A stretch of DNA of 64,000 bases from Primulina eburnea. Taxonomy: Eukaryota > Streptophyta > Magnoliopsida > Lamiales > Gesneriaceae. The notes beneath the pieces were generated by a model. It was not told the origin of the DNA. It searched no databases and worked only from the letters and a program-made list of their open reading frames with translations. Within the stretch, counting starts at the first letter, position 1; every line of letters starts with the position of its first letter. Shown here piece after piece: positions 47,969-58,993 of this stretch. Where the stretch lies: contig NC_133114.1 in the NCBI RefSeq assembly GCF_022965805.1, forward strand, positions 7,150,261-7,214,260, given 5' to 3'. The position numbers were made by a program, and so were the translations under genes.

Positions 47969-49648
47969 AATAAGTCATATCAATTGGTGCTAACATCCAG
48001 CACTAAAGCTGTACCCAAGTCTTCCAATGTCTGGATAATACATTCTGACGGTCTGTCAATCTGTAAAACCATCTAAGAGAGAGTTCATGATATACTCTAT
48101 CATAAGTACACAATCAATCAAAAAAATCACAATATGATACATTCTATGGTGGCATTCTGATCTTTCTGACCACTTCTCTGACATCAATCTGTGTCATTTT
48201 GTCATGTTTGTACATTATCTGGTACAAACTGATAGTTATAGATTGAACAATCTGTCAATCTTAATAATATCATATTACAATCTGTAAAATGACGGTAATT
48301 TCATTATGAAGGCTATAGAAATGTACTTCCATTCCTATTTAGAGCTTCACAATTCTGTAATAAATCTTCTGATTTCTATCTTTCTATCTTTTCTGTTAGC
48401 GATTTAGACATATCAGTACAATTTCTGCCAACATTTTAATACATTTCTGTTATAACTGATCTCAATCACAACTATCTGTTCGAATACAATACAATCTCAA
48501 TCGTCAGACTGAACACTGAATCCATGACTGTAAGCTTCTGACAATATCTGTCCTTTCTGATTCGAACTATTTGATATACACAAATCAGTTAATAACATAA
48601 ATTAAAGAAGAAATACCTACCTGGTATTCGGCTCTGACTATTACTATCAAGCTTTGCTGTACAATTCTGACACATCTGATATCACAGAATAATCAATCTC
48701 ATACAACATACACAATCACATATCTGTTACTCTGATCGACACTCTGTTCTGATTATCGATATTGAGTTCTAAACATTCTAATCAGCTTTTTGAACTGCTA
48801 TCGTTTCAAAATCAGCTCTGATTCGGACGATACAACATAATCTCCGTTGTCTACAATCAGTCTCAAATACGTATTCAGAATATCATCAATATTCAATCAA
48901 ATTCAAAACATGCTAAACTCATAAACCGCAACTGTTTGACACTGATGCCAATCTCAGCTGACTAATTACGGTTTAATTCTGTGAAAATCAACGAATATAT
49001 CATCTTCAGATATAACACATCCTGAATGCAATCTGTCTCAATCAGGATTCAAATTTCAGCAATTTCTAATATCAGTTCAAGGCTAAAATCAATCTCTCTG
49101 CCTGAAATTAGATCTGAAATCTGATCGGGGAAAACATCAATAACTTTCATATCATTGGTAAATCAGCCAATGATAGATTCAATTTCAGTAAATCAACTGA
49201 ATACATAAGGAATCACTCTGCTCCTTTCTGTATTAATCGAGTCATAGCTAGTACGAATATCAAAGAAATTCCCAGTCTAGAATTCTTATCGTACAATATT
49301 CATCTCTTGATCATCTCAGGTCTGATTCTTACCATCTTCTGGAACTAATCTATGGTAGCTCTGTACTTGGTTAGCATATCCATATCAGTAATTGCAGTTC
49401 CAAAATCATAGAACACCAGTACAATACAAGCTACTACATGATCTAGCTCGATCTCATTCTTATCCTACTGTAGTATTCAAGATCTAACAGAAATCACTGA
49501 TACAAGATCTTTTCTAAAATGAAAAGAAACAAATACAACAGTAAATAGGGACTCAACAGATAATGCATACATCAATGCAAATTTTTCAAAAATAAAAGTA
49601 TGTGAAACACCAGTATCCCTCAATACATATGCAGGATAATCAAACAAA
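47969..49648 (-). pseudogene. Eroded protease-RT region of element H
   Basis: Next to Gag, the protease is still readable (YPAYVLRDTGVSHTFIFEKFALMYALSVESL, 49671-49477 frame) but out of frame with Gag. Further on only scattered similarity to pol remains, with no RT catalytic motif. The decayed text is shared with element G (for example about 48290-48480 against 54590-54720), so the decay predates the separation of H and G. Confidence 0.8.
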
Positions 49649-50758
49649 TCAGTTACCTGCAATATCATCATCTGGTGCTTCCAGAGCCTGCTCCTCGGTC
49701 AAAGTAAATACTCTGGCCTGCTGTCTAGGAGGTTGGCCAACTGTCTGGCTTCCTCCTGGCCTTTGCTGTGACTGAGATGGTGCTGGCTGAAATGAAGGGA
49801 CGGCAGCTGATCTTCTACTCCACTGTGCCGCTGGTCCAGATGGTTCGGCTCCCTGGGATCTTTGGGAACCCCTCTGTGGACATACTCTGGCAAAATGTCC
49901 CTGTTGTTTGCAGAAGTGGCAGCTACCAAGTACTCCTTGGCATTGTTCAGTGGAATGTCTTCCGCCACAATTTCCGCAGTAAACACCAGTATAACTCTGC
50001 TGAGAACCACTAGAGCTAAAAGAACTGCCTCCAGACTTCTTAAACTGCTTTCCTCTAGCCTTCAGAAAATCTTTTCTTCCACTACTACTACTGCCACTCT
50101 CGAATCGGGGAGGTGGTTGCGGTGGTCTCAACACTGGAGGAACAAATTCAGCTCCTCTCTGCCTTATCAGGCCCGCTTCAGCGCCCTTTGCTCTATTCAT
50201 GGCATCAACAAAGTTATTCGGTCGTCCTGTGTTCACCAATGTAAAAATATCGGGATTCAAGCCATTGATGAACTGATCAGCAACGGCTTCGTCATTTCCA
50301 GCCACATGTGGAGCAAACTTCAACAAGGTAGAGAACTTGGTCACATATTCTTCAATGTTCAGCTGACCCTGTCTCAAATTGGCAAACTCTGCCCCCTTGT
50401 CTTTTCTGTACGATATTGGGAAAAATCTCTGATAAAACTCAGTTTTAAATACATCCCAAGTAATAATCGTACCTCGCTGCTCCAAGGCCCTCTTCATTGT
50501 AACCCACCAGCTTTGTGCAACATCAAGCAACTGGTGCCCAATCAATTTAATCCGGCGCTCATCACTGTACTCCAGTGAATCAAACAGCAACTCAATGCTA
50601 CCTAACCAACTCTCACACTCGACTGATGTCTCAGTACCCGTCAGAGTGGGTGGTTTGAATGACTGAAACCTCTTCAGCAAGGTTTCCATTGGAGTCGGTG
50701 TTACATCCATTGGAGGATTTGATGTACTACCCTGTTCTGGTATTCTTCTGGGAGGCAT
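49649..50758 (-). CDS. Intact Gag of element H
   Basis: 369 codons from [18 protein letters not shown]. Capsid region about residues 50-175 ([74 protein letters not shown] in short blocks). A Ser-rich basic linker follows. Two Cys/His knuckles ([27 protein letters not shown]) lie near 255-295, then a Gln/Pro-rich tail. It ends at TGA where the other elements continue into protease, so it would make Gag alone. Gag forms the particle that packages element RNA. The frame is open while the adjoining pol is ruined. Confidence 0.88.
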   Translation of the reverse strand: MPPRRIPEQGSTSNPPMDVTPTPMETLLKRFQSFKPPTLTGTETSVECESWLGSIELLFDSLEYSDERRIKLIGHQLLDVAQSWWVTMKRALEQRGTIITWDVFKTEFYQRFFPISYRKDKGAEFANLRQGQLNIEEYVTKFSTLLKFAPHVAGNDEAVADQFINGLNPDIFTLVNTGRPNNFVDAMNRAKGAEAGLIRQRGAEFVPPVLRPPQPPPRFESGSSSSGRKDFLKARGKQFKKSGGSSFSSSGSQQSYTGVYCGNCGGRHSTEQCQGVLGSCHFCKQQGHFARVCPQRGSQRSQGAEPSGPAAQWSRRSAAVPSFQPAPSQSQQRPGGSQTVGQPPRQQARVFTLTEEQALEAPDDDIAGN

Positions 50759-51027
50759 ATCTGAAACTCAAAAGGATTAGTAATCCAATCCAACACACCT
50801 GTTTCAATTCAGTCTCTCCTCCGATCACTTACTGCTGATCGAGAATCAATTCAGATTCGTTCCCAATAATACATATTACAAAATCAAATCAGATAAATCA
50901 AGTAACATGTATTATATAAAGCAGTACGACATGCTAGCATTCAAAAGCAGGAAAGAAAACCTCAATTTACCCCGCTCACTAGCCTCTTCTATCTCAATCT
51001 CAAGAATCTACAGTTCTAGTACCTACA

Positions 51028-51039
51028 GCTCTGATACCA
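51028..51039 (-). other. Primer binding site, element H
   Basis: TGGTATCAGAGC on the minus strand with the ACAGG spacer to the LTR end at 51045. Confidence 0.92.
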
Positions 51040-51659
51040 CCTGTTGTGGGGACCCAGACGCTAATCATCTTCTTAATCGTCATTGGGACTAATAAATCAA
51101 TTATAAAACAGGGTCTAATTTTTTTTTTTAAAATACAAAGCGGAAACGTAATGTAATTCACTCAAATTACATATTAAACATGAACATACAAATCTTGTGT
51201 TATCTACAAGAATTCAACTAGGTTCAACTACATATCAGTGCTGAATCCTATGTTGCTTCGAAGCCCGGATCTCCACGCTATCTAATCTTCTCTCATCCTC
51301 TTCTTGACCCTGATCCAGCCCCACCTGTTGTCATGTACACATACAAAACAAGACAACAGCCGGATAACTCCGGTGAGATATAAATATCCCAGTATAAACA
51401 ATGTACACATGCAATCATATAAAAACATATATAAAAGCATATAACAAATATTCATAACATGTCTCAAATCTGAAACATAATTAATATCAAGCAAAGAATC
51501 ATACTCAGACTCAGACTTGACTCAACAACGCGTCGTCTCAGACTCGACTCAACTCTATCCTAGGGATCCCGGTGTCTGGATAATGATAAGTATACCGAAT
51601 CTCAGTCGCTAGGAATGAATCAATCCCTACACGGCATCGATATCATTCATATATCCAGT

Positions 51660-51860
51660 ATCTGGGCGAATCAGCCGCAGAATTGACGAATCAGTCAAGA
51701 ATTAGGCGAATCAGCCAATAACCAGATGAATCAGCCTGTAATTAAGCGAATCAGCTTAAGTTTAGACGAATCAGTCAATAACCAGACGAATCAGCCAATA
51801 ACCCGACGAATCAGCCGGTGACTAGGCGAATCAGCCTATGACTCAACGACTCAGTAATCA
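51660..51860 (-). repeat. 20-bp tandem repeat in the LTR of element H
   Basis: About ten degenerate units of 18-21 bp containing CGAATCAGCC followed by variable AT-rich bases (for example CAATAACCAGA). It lies at the LTR position where element 2 has its 51-bp minisatellite, with an unrelated unit. Confidence 0.85.
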
Positions 51861-52665
51861 ATACATGCATTCAGTATCTAAGCAAATCAGTCAATGACTA
51901 GCGAATCAGCAGTCATTACATGCAGTAGCTATAAATCAATATGCTACAAATATCAATCTTATCATACAGTAGCTATAATCAATAGACTACAATCATAAGA
52001 CTCATCAATTGCAAATATCAATGCAATAAGTAAAAGTATGTGATTTAGGGAAACTCGAGTCAAACCTCACTCGAGTTGTGCAATCCCAACTCAACATTAA
52101 TTTATACCTTTCTTTCTGATACTCTGATTCTAGTCGAAGTCTCGAACTCAAATCTGACAAGAACAATATCGAGGAGTATAATATCAATACACCACTCGAA
52201 TCAAATCTGTTCTGCTCAATACTTAACCTAATTCAATATCGATGGCATAACGGTATAATATCAATATACCCAACAATACCTTATCAATCAGATATTAATT
52301 CTAATATCTCATACTCGATAACAACTCAATTCTGATATCAATTCTCAATCAACTCAACTCTAAAAATCATAACAATTTCATATGGTATCTATTCCTCAGT
52401 CCGGTTTCGATTATACAATGTCTAACATGCCAAGAACATCATATATGAATCATATCAGATTCTGACAATACCATAATTTCAAATCATATCAAAACGTAGC
52501 AAAACTTACGTCCAGTTGTAGCCTACGTCGATAGGAATACAGTACTGTACTCGGATTTGAAAGAGACGGACGGATCTTGCGTAACAATCAATTTCTCACT
52601 CACAAAAACTTGAAGCTTTCCTCCTTCGATTCTTTTGCTCAATTCTGAAGGAATAATCGGTTGTA

Positions 52666-52667
<2 letters not shown>

Positions 52668-52714
<47 letters not shown>

Positions 52715-52902
52715 CATGTAAATCGTACGTGGCTTCTACAAAATTTGCCAAAACACCACTCGCGCATATGCGCGCTTCATCTCGCGCATATGCGCCAAAG
52801 ATTCTGGAGCTGTCGCGCATATGCGCGCATTTTCTCGCGCATATGCGCGAGGGCTTCTGGACCCCTCGAGCATATGCGCGTGTTTCTTCGCGCATGTGCG
52901 CC
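52668..52902 (-). promoter_or_regulatory. U3 dyad array and TATA run, element H LTR
   Basis: GCGCATATGCGC cores start at 52762, 52784, 52815 and 52837, with variants at 52868 and 52890. The spacing is exactly 22, 31, 22, 31, 22 bp, that is three pairs on a 53-bp period. The (TA)n run (52668-52712) ends 48 bases from the last arm on the downstream side. The long TA run also looks like an expanded microsatellite. Confidence 0.8.
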
Positions 52903-53064
52903 GGATCATTTCTTTTGAGATGTTCGGTCGAACATCTCGAGATGTTCGGTTGAACATCTTGGCTTATATTATAACGATGCCCGACTTCTTCATTCAAGTT
53001 TGTATCACCTCAATCATGAAATTAATCAACGTATGATTACAGTAATTAAGTCTCGGGCATTACA

Positions 53065-55702
53065 AGAGATTTCTGTATATATTGTATACTACAGTAAGAT
53101 GAGAATGAAATAGAAATAAAGTATGATGTACTGGTGTTTTTCTGATTTGAACGCATTATTGATATGTATATGCGGAACAAGTACAAACATATGGTAGAAT
53201 TTTTCCAGAAATGGTAAGAGTCAGATCAGAGGTGACTGATCAGTGGAGATACCACGATAAGGATTCTAGATTTAGAATTCCTTTGATATCTGTATTGTAT
53301 ATGACTCGATTAATACAGAAAGGAACAGATGGTATCCTTATGTATTCAGTAGATGTACTGAAATCGAGCCTAGCATTGGCAGATCTGCCAATGATGTATG
53401 AGTTGGCTGATATTTGCCTAGATAAAATTTTAGAATTGTTTCATATCAGAAAGATAGATTTCAGAATTGAATTCAGATCAGATACTGATTGCTGTTTTAG
53501 AATTCAGCCTAGAATAACATTGAATGTACAGAATGATACAGAATGAATTGAAAGATCAGTAAAAGATTATCGACCAGGAGTTACATCTGATTTAGTGTTT
53601 CTCTTTGGCATGTTTCAGTATATTCAGAGATGTTCTGATGATTCTATGCTCATTGTATCTAGGAGATTGTGATATATTTGCAGCATCTGATTGATTGAAT
53701 CAAATATCTGAAGATTGTATTGAATATTCTGAGAACTGTAATAATTGTATACAGAAATTATTCAGATAAGAATCTTGCTTGAAACAGATTGTATTCAGAG
53801 TATGCGATATCTGAAGTTAGTATACAGATTTATTTCGTTACAGTTGAGATTGCAATCAGTGACTGATAAGATACCGATATCAGAAAGACCAGAAAGTTCA
53901 TAAATGTCAGAATTGTCAGATATATATTTTGTCTGATTTGGCAGATTATTTTATTCGACTGTTGCTTTATATCTGCTGAGTATTGTTATTGCTCTAAATC
54001 AGTATTTGAGACATCTTATATTATTTTGGGGAGCATATTTTATTTGCAGAAGAGATATACCAGTTGATCAGAATGACATGAATATATTTATCAGAAATCC
54101 TTGTTTTATGAGTTCACTGAACTCACTAGATCTGTATAGGATATTGATATTTCGTTTCTGATTTGATATTACTGTTGTTTTGAATTCGTATATGCTACAG
54201 ACTAGTGTGAACTAGAGGGAGTATATACAGTTTCAACCGAATCAGAGTTGAATTCAAGAGTTACAGTAATTCAAGAATGTGATTAGAATGTTCAGAACTT
54301 GATTGTAATAGTCAGATCAGAGTAACAGATATGTGATTCTGTGTTTTGTATGAGACTGATTATCTTGTGATGTCAAATGTGTCAGAATTGTACAGCAAAG
54401 CTTGATATCGATAATCAGAGCCGAATACCAGGTAGGTATATTTTCTTTCATTTATGTTATTAACTGATTTGTTTGTATCAAATAGTTCGAAGTTGAAATC
54501 ACAGATAATGTCAGAAATGCGCTGTAGTAACTTCAGTTGTCATGTTTATGACTGAGAATGTATGATATTCGAACAGACAGTTTTGATATAGACAGATTAG
54601 ATCAGCTATGACAGAATTTGTACTGAAATGTTGGCAGAAATTGTACTGATTTGTCTAAATTGCTAACAGAAAAGATAGAAAGATAGAAATCAGAAGATTA
54701 TTACAGATGTGTATGTTTCTGAATAGAAATGGGAGTACATTCCTATGGCTTTCGTAATGAAATTACCGTCATTTTCTCCAGATATGAATATGATATGATT
54801 ATGATTGACAGATTGTTCAATCTATATCTATCCATTTGTACCAGATAATGTACAAACATGACCAAATGACACAGATTGATGTCAGAAAAGTGGTCAGAAA
54901 GATCAGAATGTCACAATAGATTATGTCAGATTGTAATCTTGTTTGAGTTTGTACTCGTGATAGAATATATCATGAACTCTCTCTTAGATTGTTTTACAGA
55001 TTGACAGACCGTCAGAATGTATTAGCCAGGTATTCGAAGACTTTGGTACAGCTTTAGTGCTGGATGCTAGCACTAGTTGACATGAGGTATTGTTACTTTA
55101 TGGGTAATTGTGTGGTGATAGCTATCAAAAGAGTACTGAGATAGTTACCGACGACACATTGTACAGTGAGTACTACAGAGTCCTTATAAAGAAGATTTAG
55201 AAAGGAATAAAGATAGCTCAGAAATGACAGATTTGATAAACCGACATCGGATGATGATGTTTGGTATTTGGAGTGGAAGATTGTATATGTCCTTGATTGG
55301 GATAAACAGATTTGATAACGGCTGATGGTAATGATTTTTTATGAGCTGTAGTTGGTATATACGGATGTTGTATAGGCAGTATTACAAGATTAATTGTTTC
55401 AGAACTATTTTGAGGGGTATTATGATATTATACTTCTTGCATTCTTATTCCAGACTGGAATCGGAAATCCGTAAAAGAAGAATATTTCAGAACGAAGATT
55501 ATTCTGTTGTTGGAAACACAGTAAGATTTTCAGAATCTCAAAGAAACTATTTGAGAGATAGAATCTGATATGAGATTAAGATTTCAGAATTGATTCATTG
55601 AGATGAGTTTCTGATTTAAACTCTGTTATCCATTTCTTCCGATATACCTGAATGAATTGCTTGCGAGTTCGAGGACGAACTCAGATCTAAGAGGGGGAGA
55701 AA
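53065..55702 (+). pseudogene. Element G internal region, copy 1 (pol remnant)
   Basis: Nearly identical to 59196-61832. Only one stretch is still readable (53211-53546: RSEVTDQWRYHDKDSRFRIPLIS...LMYSVDVLKSSLALADLPMMYELADICLD), which is the protease-RT linker. The rest, to the hairpin GAGTTCG-AGGA-CGAACTC (55665-55682) and polypurine tract (55689-55702), has no open pol frame. The 5' part was replaced by the insertion of H. Confidence 0.85.
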
Positions 55703-56075
55703 TGTAATGCCCGAGACTTAATTATTGAAATCAGACGTGATTAATTGACATGATTGAGATCATACGAACTTGAATGAAGAAGTCGGGCCATTCCAAGACC
55801 AGATTGGGCAAAGCATATAAATTGTGCAAGTTTTGGACAGAACTATTGGCGCCCGAGCGGTAGAAAGTGACCGCCCGAGCTCCAATGTTCAACAAGAGCA
55901 TGGTTCGGGCAGAAGATGTGGCGCCCGGGCGGTAGTTTTTGACCGCCCGAGCGCCAATGTGTGTTAAGAAAATATGTCGACAGAAACTTCCGCGCCCGGG
56001 CGGTAAAGATTAACCGCCCGAGCGCCACCTGGAAAACATGAAATGTGCCACTCTTTGAAGCATGCAACGTGGGAG

Positions 56076-56108
<33 letters not shown>

Positions 56109-57764
56109 TTACACTTTAGAATTTAGCAAGAAGAAGAACGAGCAAATCCTCTCAAAAACCTTACGTCTATTTAGTTTAGGAATTTGAAGGTTATGAAAGA
56201 TCTGCCCGTCTGTTTTTGATTTCGAGTACAGTACTGTATTCCTGTCGACGCAGGCTACAATTGGACGTAAGTTTTGTTACGTTTAGACATGATTTGAATT
56301 TATGATATTGTTAGAATTGAATATGAATCAGATATGATGTTTCTACTACCTTAGATATCGTATAATTGAAGTCAGACTGAAGAACAGATTGGTTATGTAT
56401 TTGTTATGATTTTTGAAAGATATTGACTGAGATTCTATATCAGAATTGTGTTAGTATTCAGAGTATGAATTGTATTGACACAGATTATGAGTTCAGTATT
56501 ATATTTGTGATGTTCAGTTTGACGGGGTTATTCAGACTGTATTGTTATGCCGTCGAAACATCAGTTGATTTAAATTAATCAGATTCAGATATGATTCAGA
56601 TTGTATTGTGATATCGATGATATGAATCAGATTATATCTTGTTCAGACATTGATCAGATTATATACTGAATTGAGTATTGATCAGAACAGATTGTGAATT
56701 GAGTTATTCATTGATACTATGTATTCGATATTGTTTTTTCAGATTTGATATGGACAGAGTTGAATACAGGTCATCGTCTTCGTCAGACAGGGACGACAAA
56801 GGTATAATTCATGTGATATTCGGGAAGACACAACTCAAATAGATCTCATTTGAGTTTCCCAATAAAATCACATACTAGAATTATTGTTGTTTATTTTATG
56901 ATATGATTATGCTTTGTTTACAGATTGTTATTCGTTGCATTTGAGATAGGAAAGTTTGACAGAAACAGTCAGACTTCTAGACGTTCGGTGTATCGTTACA
57001 TAGGAGCAGACACTGTCCTATTGTAGATTATTCGATACAGCTCAGACCGAAGTCTAGGAATAAGACGTACAGTCACCCCGAGTGGGAGGGTAGGTGACAG
57101 CCATTGATGTCTTATTCACACCGGGATCCCTAGAGTTATAGTTGAGTCGAGTCTAGACATGATTTGACTAGAACTGCATGTGGTTATAGAGGTGGTTTCA
57201 TAGACTATGAAACCCATGTTTATTGCTTTCAGTTATGATAGCATGTTTATATGATTTGATTTGAATAGCATGTTTAGCTGATTTTAGTTGCATGCTTATT
57301 TTGATTTAATTTTATAAACTATGAAATCTATTGCTTTAACTTCATTCATGATAGAATATTTCATGATTGGATTATGTATATGCATGTTACCATGTTTTAT
57401 ACTGGGATTTATTCTCACCGGAGTTATCCGGCTGTTGTCTTGTTTTGTATGTGTGCATGACAACAGGTGGGGCAGGATCAGGGTCAAGAAGATGATGAGA
57501 GAAGACGAGTTTAGCGTGGTGAATCCGGAATTATTGTAGATTTTGTTTTATTACTTGAACTTTAGTAATTGAACCTTAGATTAATTGAAAGACTGCTGTA
57601 TCATTATACTGAAATGTAGTTTTATACAGATATGTATATTATGTAGATGCCATTACCTTCTTCACTGTTATTTTAAAAAGAAAAATTTTTAGACCCTATT
57701 TATCTTAATTGATAATTAAATCCCAAAGATGATTAAGAATATGATTAGCGTCCGGGTCCCCACA
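55703..57764 (+). repeat. LTR 1 of the element G array (2062 bp)
   Basis: TGTAATGCCCGAG to GTCCCCACA. Dyad array at 55848-56026, TA run from 56076, hairpin CTGTTGTC/GACAACAG at 57432-57466, then a U5 tail with AAAGAAAAATTTTTAGACCC. Confidence 0.94.
55848..56101 (+). promoter_or_regulatory. U3 dyad array and TATA run, G LTR 1
   Basis: Three inverted pairs of 14-bp arms: 55848/55870, 55920/55942 and 55991/56013, each 22 bp apart. The left arm is GGCGCCCGAGCGGT or a close form; the right arm is ACCGCCCGAGCGCC or close. Each pair is a 14-8-14 stem-loop. The last arm ends at 56026 and the TA run starts at 56076, 49 bases on. Confidence 0.82.
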
Positions 57765-57769
57765 ACAGG

Positions 57770-57781
57770 TGGTATCAGAGC
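57770..57781 (+). other. Primer binding site, element G copy 2
   Basis: TGGTATCAGAGC, five bases (ACAGG) after LTR 1; repeated at 63911-63922 after LTR 2. Confidence 0.92.
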
Positions 57782-58095
57782 AATAGATCCTTTAGATTGA
57801 GATAGTCAGAATTGATAGATCTTTTAGAATTAGATAGTAGATAATGAGCGGGGTAGATTGAATTGTCTTCCTTGCATGTGATTGCTAGCATGAGATTTAT
57901 GTCAATGCTGACTTTCATGATGTGTGCTAGCATGATTTATTGCTTTCCCTATTACATGTCGTTTGTTATCTGAGTTGATTGCAGCACGTAATTACTAAGC
58001 CTGAATCAGAACCGAGTCTGGATCAGAAGTATATGATCAGAGGAGGGCTGAGACAGATTGTATAGATTATGTACTAATCTGTTTGATTATCAGAT

Positions 58096-58993
58096 ATACC
58101 GCATCGAAGAATTTCAGAAAAGGACAGTACTTCGGCTGAACAAATAGATGCATCAGAAACTCAGCTAGATGAAAAGATGAAAGAATTTCAGTTATTACAG
58201 CCGCCGATTCTGAGTGGTTTTGAGACGTCCGAAGATTGTCAGAACTGGTTTGATGACATAGAAATACTGTTCGATTTACTTGATTGTACAGATTAACAGA
58301 GAGTTAAAATGGTGCCTTATCAGTCACGAGAAGCCGCCAGGAGTTGGTGGATTACCAGTAGAAGAATGTGGGAACAGAGAGGTACGGTGATTTCGTGGGA
58401 AATATTCAGAACTGAATTTATCGACGATTTTTCTCCGTCTCGTACCGAGAGGAAAAGAAAGCGGAGTTTGAGAATTTGAGCCATGGTCAGTTGAATATTG
58501 ATGAATATACTGCCAAATTCTCTACTCTACTGCATTTTTCTCCTCAGATAGCTGGGAATGATGAAGCTATAGTAAATCAGTTCATCAGAGGGTTGAATTC
58601 GGAGGTAGTTGCATTTATGAATCTGCAGCGACCTTACCATTTTGCTGAAATCTTGAGTAGAGCGAAGAGAGTTGAGGGGAGTTTGATTAGACACCTAGGG
58701 AGGTTGTGTGTGAAACAACCTCAGACACAGCAATCCCCTCTCTGATTTGATCAAGGCAGTACGAGTGGAAAGCAAGATTTGCTGAAAGCTCGGAAGAAAC
58801 CATTCAAGAAACTAGGAAGCGGTTCATCTAGCTCCAGCGTTTCTGGTCCAAGCCATACTGGAGTGCATTGCAGGAGTTGCGGCGGGAGACATCCCACCGA
58901 GCAATGCCAGGGAGTGACTGGTAGATGTAATATTTGTGGACAGCCGGGACACTTTGCTAAAGTTTGTCCCCAGAAGCGTACCCGAAGATTGTA
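58096..58993 (+). pseudogene. Broken gag of element G
   Basis: The start codon is ATA at 58096 where relatives have ATG (followed by PHRRISEKDS). There is an in-frame TAA at 58294-58296, a one-base deletion near 58423 and a TGA at 58743-58745 where relatives have Arg CGA. Capsid text (SHGQLNIDEYTAKFSTLLHFSPQIAGNDEAI in short blocks) and both knuckles (CRSCGGRHPTEQC, CNICGQPGHFAKVC) are still clear. It is more diverged than elements 1-3 and H. Confidence 0.9.

Larger units (their letters stand above)
45534..53064 (-). mobile_element. Ty3/Gypsy element H, gag-only and 3'-truncated
   Basis: Own-strand order: 5' LTR (53064-51045), primer site, leader, intact gag, eroded pol interrupted by solo LTR I, then truncation at 45538. 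It inserted into the first internal copy of element G: the base text after its LTR (AGAGATTTCTG at 53065) matches G's pol remnant at 59196. The left flank that would prove the duplication (AGAGA) is missing. Confidence 0.85.
51045..53064 (-). repeat. 5' LTR of element H (2020 bp)
   Basis: Own strand: starts TGTAATGCCCGAG at 53064 and ends CCCCACA at 51045. Contains the dyad array, a long TA run, a tandem repeat (51660-51860) and the CTGTTGTC hairpin (51325-51359). Same layout as the LTRs of elements 2, 3 and G. Confidence 0.94.

Noticed and set aside
52668..52712. Long TA run as a stand-alone microsatellite of interest
   Set aside because: It lies where the other LTR families have their TATA run and is best read as an expanded TATA region.
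52755..52910. Regular spaced repeats resembling a CRISPR array
   Set aside because: The setting is a plant retrotransposon LTR, the repeats are 12-14 bp palindromes, and the spacers are only 8 to about 50 bases and partly conserved between copies.
54200..55300. Possible new gene in the region shared by G and H
   Set aside because: Shared sequence but no open frame on either strand; it aligns in order with a decayed pol.
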